Below the pieces are notes generated by a model. The model was not told the DNA's origin. It was given only the letters and a program-made list of their open reading frames with translations, and searched no databases. From NCBI GenBank assembly GCA_030760725.1, contig JASWHV010000008.1:59681671-59745670 (forward strand): a DNA stretch of 64,000 bases, read 5' to 3'. Shown here in pieces: positions 57,301-64,000 of this stretch. Position 1 is the first letter of the stretch. Each line of letters begins with the position of its first letter. A program made the position numbers and the translations under genes. The DNA comes from Neostapfia colusana. Taxonomy: Eukaryota > Streptophyta > Magnoliopsida > Poales > Poaceae.

Positions 57301-58840
57301 TGGGTCTTCGCTGTCTAAAAACAGCGTGTGCTGTCCGTGAATCGGCGAGTCAATCTGGACAGTCCGGTTACCGATATTGAGAACGGCACCGTGACGATTT
57401 AACCAAGACATCCCCAATATTATGTTTATCTTCTGCCTATCCAACATAATCAGCAATGTTGGGTATATTTTTCCGCCCAAACACAAAGCTGCTCGGGACA
57501 CAATCTGATTGGCAGAGATATTTCCTCCCGGTGAACGTATAAGGAAACTCGTTGTGGGAGTATTGGTGGATAATTGGTGCTGATCCACACATGTTTTACT
57601 GATAAAATTGTGGGTTGCACCGGAATCAAAAAGTACCAACACGGGCACGTCTTTGAGAGTAAACATGCCCGCTAACACCGGTGCTCCTTCTGGGACATCC
57701 TCAATAACAAGATGTTGCACACTCCCGGATTGCAATGCTGCTATATTGACTTGAACATGTGGCGGCATACCACCTGATGACGATGGTTGTCTGGTGTTCA
57801 ACAACTTCTCCCGGCATTCTTGCCTAAAATGCCCTGAACGGTGGCAATAAGAACACGGAGGTTTCCCCATTTCTTCGTTGACTTGTGGTTGAGAAGTTGA
57901 TGTACTTGGTTGCAGCAATGATGCAACAGGTGTCATTCGTTGCGGCGGCAATGGTGTTGCTTCAAGACAAGATTCTTGAGCAGGAAATTTGTGCTGAGTT
58001 GATCTTACTGGTGTCTGCCATAGTTCATCGTATGATGTGTGATACACCACACGGTATATGCGAGGAACAACTGGTGTGTCTCCTTGCACATCATCTCGGT
58101 CCCTCTTCTCTGCTTGACACAAGTGTCGCTTGTTCTTGCAGCAGGGCAGCACTGATCAACTCGGTGTAACTGCCTTGATTGAACAAAGCCAACTTATCTT
58201 TTAATATGGCACTCAGTCCATAGAAGAAGTAGTCACACCTTGCAGCTTCACTCGTCGCATAAGCAGGGGCATATTGTGCCAAAAGGTTGAACCGTTTGAC
58301 ATAATCGAGAACACTCATGTCTCCCTGCTTCAAGTTCTTAAATTCTTGCTGCTGGGCCTTGATAAAACCCATAGGAATGTGATTAGCACGGAATGCTTCA
58401 CGAAATTCCGTCCATTCCACTTGATGGCCTTTCGAAACGGTGGCGAGATAAGCGAACCACAAATTACCGGTGGCTCCATGGAGCTGTTGAGCTGCAAATA
58501 ATGTCTTCTGATACTCATCACACTCAAACACTCCAAACTTGGACTCCATAACCCGAAGCCACTGATCAGCTTCCACTGGTTCATTGGCTTCCGTGAAAAT
58601 TGGCGGTTGAGTCGCCAAGAAGTCCAAATAGGCGTTCCGAGGTGGAACGTCCTGTTGTGCACGTTGGAGTAAGCCTTGTTGTACCAAGTCTTGGAGTAGT
58701 CTTGTGTTCTCCTGACTTGACTCGACCATCTGAGCCATGACATCCGCCCATACCGTTGATGGCAGTGCCCGGGGTGGAGTCGAGTCATCACTGTCTCGGT
58801 GAGAACCTTCAGCCCTACTCGGAGAATGAGTACGCACCAT
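54368..58840 (-). pseudogene. gag-pol: gag-pol of D2, heavily decayed
   Basis: The ATG at 58840 (MVRTHSPSRAEG) opens gag, with the gag domain around 58300-58600. A frameshift lies between 58152 and 58091. Then come the CCHC knuckle (CSYCHRSGHFRQEC, near 57860-57820), protease DSG near 57620, RT with FIDD at about 56694-56683, RNase H, integrase with a CDTC finger and the DRGALF and QTERVNQ blocks, and a chromodomain-like tail (FKVLW, TTWESEDYL) ending at 54368. Further breaks: TGA 57141-57139, TAG 56709-56707, TGA 55605-55603, TAG 55110-55108, a frameshift near 55070, TAG 54880-54878 and TAG near 54845. This is the most damaged of the full-length polyproteins, in line with D being older than A and E. 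There is no orf0. Confidence 0.92.
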
Positions 58841-60378
58841 ACTGCAAAAGAATAATTTTGAGGGGAGTCAAAACTTGATCTCAGCAGTATGTGAAAGTAT
58901 GTACAACATGAACATGCTAAAACTTTATGAAAGCATAACAAAATTTATTGTTTACACATCTTCCTAAAGTCAACATGATCAGTCCCCTATTCTGTATAGA
59001 ACAGACCTTTCTGTACTTAACCCAGATTTTGATCCGGTTAGAAGCATTTTCATAACTCAATTTGAATACCAAAGTTAAAGTTAACTTCAGAATCTTTCCA
59101 ACGAGTACTCACATGCCTCTGCATAATCTCTGGATCAAAAGTTATGATTGTTCAAAGTTGTCAGAATTTCTGGATAAAATTTGCCAGCACCTCCTTTGTA
59201 TGTGGTTGTTTTCATCACAGTTTTACATACAAAAGGAGTACAATTCTGAACAAACTATGAACCTCAAAATCGTTGCAAGTTTCATAACCTTTCCAATGGT
59301 GTATCATATGACCCTTAGATTTTTTTTACAGAATGTTATGGATAATTTACAGTAACATCCAGAGAAGGTTGCAGCTGTTCTGTTTTCTGAACAGTTTGCA
59401 TTCAACTGGACATTCAACTAAGTTGGCGTCTGATTTTGCTCTGGAGTTATACAGAAAAATTGTAGAGCACTTAAAAACCTTTCCAGAACTGTATCATATA
59501 CCTTCATTGGGTCAATCTACACAGAGTTATGTTCTGTCAAAGTCCAGCAACCAATTCTGCCAGAACAGAGCACTCTGTTTTTGAGATCAAAAGAAGCCTA
59601 GCAATTCTCTTCTTTCAAACTTAGTCCCAATGAAGAGCTCAGTAACTACTATGTGCTTTCCAACATCAATTTTTAATTTTGAAAGTTATTCATGAGTGAT
59701 TTCTTCATAGGAAAGAATACTATTAATTGTAGTACGGTCACGATGCACCGTAAGACATATGACGGTACTACGTTGCCTCACCAAAGAAAAACCTAACCGG
59801 ATTACACCAGCATATATGTATCCTTAGGTGGCACTAAAACGGCCACTCGCAAACGTGTTCTACACGTACTAAAGTTTTCGTGGTTAGTACCTACATAAAA
59901 CACACTCAATCATCAAGTTTGGCTGCACACTGAACCCGGATCCATACAGTTTGTACACCCGTCCGTCATCACTCGCACAGGTGTTCTCAAGCCAAACACG
60001 CCTTGAGCTACGTGTTCACTTTACTGACCACGTGACGGGGTCTCCCATACTTGGCCAAAGCACGCCAGGGAATGGCGTTGCTCGAATACCCCAAACGACA
60101 TGAAGAGTCGTAGAGGATACTAAAGCGAGTCGGGTTTCCTGCCACACGTGAGGCTCCACCCTTCAGCTTGTGCGCACTGGTGGACAGCGCTTACGTGCAT
60201 CCCCCAAGACATAAACCGTCCTGAGATGCACAATTCTCTGACATAATAAATAAGTTAGGTTGCCACCTTCATCATATGCTAATAGTAGTCCTTATGTGGG
60301 CCTAATACCGTTATCTCACCGTATCCTAAGTTTTTTTAACGTAATATGATGATCAATCCATGTGCTATTCCCAACGCA
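58841..60378 (-). other. 5' leader of D2 (no gene)
   Basis: This is 1.54 kb between PBS and gag, collinear with the D1 leader. No sense-strand frame of note. Antisense frames (59062-59355 and 59333-59584) are broken relative to D1. The nested stem region near 59735-59775 is kept with changes. Confidence 0.65.
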
Positions 60379-60390
60379 GCTCTGATACCA
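60379..60390 (-). promoter_or_regulatory. Primer binding site of D2
   Basis: Minus strand TGGTATCAGAGC, four bases from LTR-c; initiator methionine tRNA type. Confidence 0.85.
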
Positions 60391-60394
60391 CGTT

Positions 60395-63300
60395 TGTGAG
60401 GGCCGCCCCTTGACAGGACCTCGTTGGGTGGTGTCGTGATATGCGGCACCAACAGCACACGGGTCGAAGGAACACATCACATTACATAAATCATTTGTGG
60501 AAGCGTACAAAAGTGTTTTACAAATACTCATCTCAAACTAAGCTACAGCGAAAGACTATAACTCTCACGGCTCATCTCTAACTTAGCAACAAAGAAACAG
60601 TCCAGCCCGCAGACTGTTTCTTACTAGCAACACGAAGACAGTTTGCAGCAGCGAGGATGCTCTTTGAGTAAGCACTCGGAGGTTCCTGAGTCTCATCGGC
60701 ATCCCTTCTCTTAAGCATGAAGTCAAATACCTGCAAAACAACTCGGATAGCATCCGTGAGCATAACGCTCAGCAAGACTTAACCGTCACCCTAAACATGA
60801 AGCTCTATGTGAGGTTATGAACCTAAAATAGGATGGCATAAGCATAATTAAACTCGCCTAAAAGTGAATCGTTACTTTCAGGTATTAATTGCAGCATTTT
60901 AAGTAACCTTGGGCACGCCACATCGGGAGTCCACAATCAAACAAGAAACGCTTTCCCCTGATGTAAATTGCTCATGGCATAAAAGAATCGAGGTTGCACT
61001 AGCCTATTCATCAAGATCCAGTACGAAGCTAGTATGAAACTTCAAACCAATGTTATTAGTTCCTTTCTCATGCAAGTTCTTACTACGTCACGACTGTGAG
61101 AACAAGTATGCTCGGTCCCTTCCGCAAGCGACGGTGATTCGAATCAATAACACCCGGACTACACGACACGTACGCCCTTACTCGATGTTGCCTACAGAAA
61201 CCATCACTGACGTCGTACGCGGCAGCCTTTCCCCCGTTTCACCCCCGCTGAATCGATCAAGTTGCTCCATACAGTAGCCACTCTCATGGTGCATCTACCG
61301 ACGTGAGATGTCATTAGAATGTTCCGCACATACTGCATAGCGGCCGTTCGCCTGAGGCGACCCGAAAAGTCCCAACGACAGCTTCCCGAGGTACATCGGT
61401 TTACTGGGTCCCATAATACCAGCATGAGTCCGGTACACAACTCAAATTGTTCAACAGGGCCGCATATGGATCGGTCCTTGAACGACACAGATAGGTCTAT
61501 AGCACCCAGACCCCTATGTCCTGCTGCCCCTACAACCTTCTGGTCTAAACTTTAACTTGCTAATTCATTTATGAACCAATCCCGTATGCCCCTGTTGTTC
61601 CTGAACCTGCGAGTAGCATCTCACCACTCGACTTCTACCGAACTGTACTTAAGCGTGGCAGTTCTACACGGTTAAAGACACCTACCCAATACTCCAGGGG
61701 TCATTTGGCTATGCAAGAGGAGTATCAAACACTAGACCTAATGCACAATTCATATCTTAATCGAAAGTGAATACAAAATAAAAACTTAACAGTTGTTAAA
61801 TGCAAACCGGAGCTTGCCTGTTTTGCAGGGTAGTCGTATATAATCAGTTAGTGTCCTTGTTGATCCACCCTTGACTCTCCGGAGCTTGATCCACTTCAAT
61901 GAATCACTCCTTTGAATCCCCTTCGTTGTGGTTCCTATTGAAATGCATATGCACATGTTTTATAGAATGTAATGGAAAGAAGTTATAAAATGAAGTTTTT
62001 AGGAACAGATGTTGTGTGGAAAAGCCAAGAACGGCTTGGTTTGCCTCTGTTGTGCAAAGAAACAGAAATGATTTACATTGATCTTACTATCTTAGCTATA
62101 CACTAACTATTTTCCCAATTGAACATAATAGATGAGCTGAAAAGATTTGAGTTCAACTGAAGAACAAGAACTCCAATGGCCTCAAAACTTTTACAGCAGG
62201 TTCTATACTACCTAAGGATTTAGCTTGCGAAATTGCAGCTAAGGTGGAGTCAAATTGTGTTCTCCATAATTCTCACAAAGTCCTTCATGTATTCCCACCC
62301 ATACATAAGTATGGAGAATAAGAACAGGGAGTTCAAGGGCTCAACTTGAGCTGATAATTTACCTTTGAGTTCTTTGTCACAGGAAAGTAATCTGGTCCAA
62401 AATTCAGCCCTTTTACTTGAGTAGTTCTTCCAGAACAATTCTTTAAGCATTCCTACTCAAAAGAATTAATTCTGAAGTAATGTGCATTTTCATGCTCATT
62501 TAAGTAAACTACAATTTCAAGTATGTCTCAGAGAGCTTGCCTAAATTTTCCTATGATTTTTGGATATATGGATTCCCCAGAATAGATTTTTGAAGTGGGA
62601 AACATTTTCTGAAAATGTTTCTGGACCCTTATGAACACAGCATCTTGTATTTAGCAAATTCCTACTCAAATGATCTTCAAATGAGCTGAAAACTTTGCTA
62701 GAACATAAACACTACGCCAAAGAATATGCTGGCAAAATTTGGGGATTTTTGGATAACCCAAACTCCCTCAATAATTCTTTTTCAGAAAACCTTCAAAGAA
62801 TTTTCCAGAATACAATATTGACTTTCATACAAATCTGGGTTCACATTTGGGTAGAACTCTGAAAGATGAATCCAACCCAATTGGAATCACTCAATTTGGA
62901 GGTTTCTACAGAGAGCTATGAATTTCCAAAGTTTGAGCAACAACTGGAATTGTTTTCCTAATGAAAACTCCACTAGGCCCGCGTATTTAAATCCTAACCA
63001 ATCAGAACTGGGCCACACCCGGCCACAGCTTTCCAGCGAGCCAGCACACGGGATCCCAGCCACACCCGATCACGGATTTAAATTCTGAGCTGCTGACAGC
63101 CGGGCCCCACACTTTCTTCTTCCTCCTGCCATCTCTCTCGCGCCCGCGCGCTCCCCCTCGCCGCAGCAAACAGCTGCTCGCCGGACCAGCGTTTCCGGCC
63201 GCCGCCCAGCTAGAGGCTCGCCGTCAGGGGGTTTTGGACGTCGAGAAACACGATGGTGGGTTGTGCTCGGGCTGCCGGTGATCGGATGATGGCCGGCGAC

Positions 63301-64000
63301 GTGCAGCGGCCTCTGTTGAGGTTCGGCGCCGTCGCCCGAGGTTCCCAACTAGCCAAAACCTGTACCGACGAGCTCTACAGCACCAGTGGGTCTTAGGAAG
63401 AACCGACATGGTCTCAAACTAGCTCGGAAACGGCCGCAAGTGGGTTGTCATCGTGCGCCCGATCGGTCCCGCCATGAACACGCTCGGTATACCTCAAAAT
63501 CCGTCACTCCGAGTTGGTTTCATGCTAGGGTTGCTAAAGGAGAAATGATCGCCGGCTAATTCCGCATCTATGTGCAAAGTTTGATGATCTACGGAGGATC
63601 GACGAGTGAGAATTTTAGAGGTTATGACCGGAACGTCGGTTTGAAGCCGCTGGGACAAAATTCCCGAAATCACCGGCGAGAGCTCACGACGTGGCTTGAG
63701 CTTCAGGTGGAAGCAGTGTGGAGTCCGTGCTCTCCTTTCGCCGCCCTTGCTCGGCCGTGAAAGTTGTTGTGGCGAGCTGTCCACGAGCGCTCGATCACCG
63801 GTTCACTTTAGGTCGTCGCGGATGAAGCCGTTCACGGTGAGAAAAGGCCGGAGCTCGCTAGCTTTTGAGTCAGGGAGGTGAGCAACAGGTGCACCGTGCT
63901 GTTTTGCAGCTCGGAGGGAAGCCGCACGCGGGTTTTCACCATTTCCCGGTTGATCCCGAGGAGCGGCGGTGTGGGATTTCTCTGTTCGTGTTTTTCTCGT
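60395..64000 (-). repeat. LTR-c of the D array (5' LTR of D2), truncated by the window
   Basis: 3606 bp of LTR from its end GGCCCTCACA at 60395. It aligns with LTR-b across the point where element E sits, giving the empty site near 63105-63115. It includes the TGAGC/GCTCA hairpin (60757-60771) and the start of the GC-rich zone (63110 onward). About 0.7 kb of the LTR should lie beyond 64000. No gene. Confidence 0.88.

Larger units (their letters stand above)
34703..64000 (-). mobile_element. Family D tandem array: three LTRs, two bodies (runs off the window)
   Basis: Read on the minus strand from right to left: LTR-c (64000-60395, 5' part outside), body D2 (60394-54304), LTR-b (54303-52701 and 40015-37306, split by element E), body D1 (37305 to about 35395, mostly deleted), LTR-a remnant (about 35386-34703). 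LTR-b has a PPT on one side and a PBS on the other, so it serves both bodies. The outer left flank is gaaag in the B+ LTR. The right end is not visible. The LTRs end GGCCCTCACA and start TGTAAAAGTC. Confidence 0.85.

Overview
This 64 kb window is nested LTR retrotransposon sequence from end to end. I see no host gene, tRNA, rRNA or CRISPR array. All elements are Ty3/gypsy chromoviruses. Each has a single gag-pol frame (CCHC knuckle, DSG protease, FIDD reverse transcriptase, RNase H, D,D35E integrase, GPY/F region, truncated chromodomain-like tail), a tRNA-iMet-type primer site and very long LTRs (about 3.1-4.3 kb). This fits the Tekay/Del lineage. The density of nesting, the GC-rich LTR promoters and the long LTRs suggest a large plant genome, most likely a grass. 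The species cannot be told from the sequence.

Three families are recognisable; the names A, B and D are mine. Family A has three copies: A at 4981-17706 (+), C at 21660-34307 (-) and E at 40016-52695 (+). Each carries an extra frame (orf0) upstream of gag. Family B has two copies: B+ (1-2185, resuming 34308-34702) and B- (3' LTR 2186-4980 plus 17707-18072, body 18073-21659). Family D (-) runs from 34703 to the window end as LTR-body-LTR-body-LTR.

Layout: B+ (orf0 remnant, gag deleted, protease/RT/RNase H) is cut at 2185 by B-. The 3' LTR of B- is split by A (TSD acacg). The gag of B- is cut at 21659 by C. The far side of C is not B- but the integrase tail, PPT and 3' LTR start of B+. C has no matching TSD, so it looks like a recombinant of two same-orientation family-A elements that deleted what lay between them. 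The B+ 3' LTR is cut at 34702 by the D array. The middle D LTR is split by E (TSD ccaca). A and E are the youngest insertions: their LTR pairs differ by roughly 1% by eye. A is nearest to intact, with one stop in orf0 and one in integrase. E, C, B- and D2 carry several stops and frameshifts each.

No element here looks autonomous. Copies with intact TSDs and PBS/PPT signals (A, E) might be mobilised only by proteins from elsewhere. The most interesting non-coding signal is a set of short perfect hairpins in the transcribed part of the LTRs. One of them (TGAGTAC...GTACTCA) recurs in all three families at 340-372 nt from the LTR end with changed but still paired stem sequences. Another hairpin sits directly before the polypurine tract in every copy where that end survives.
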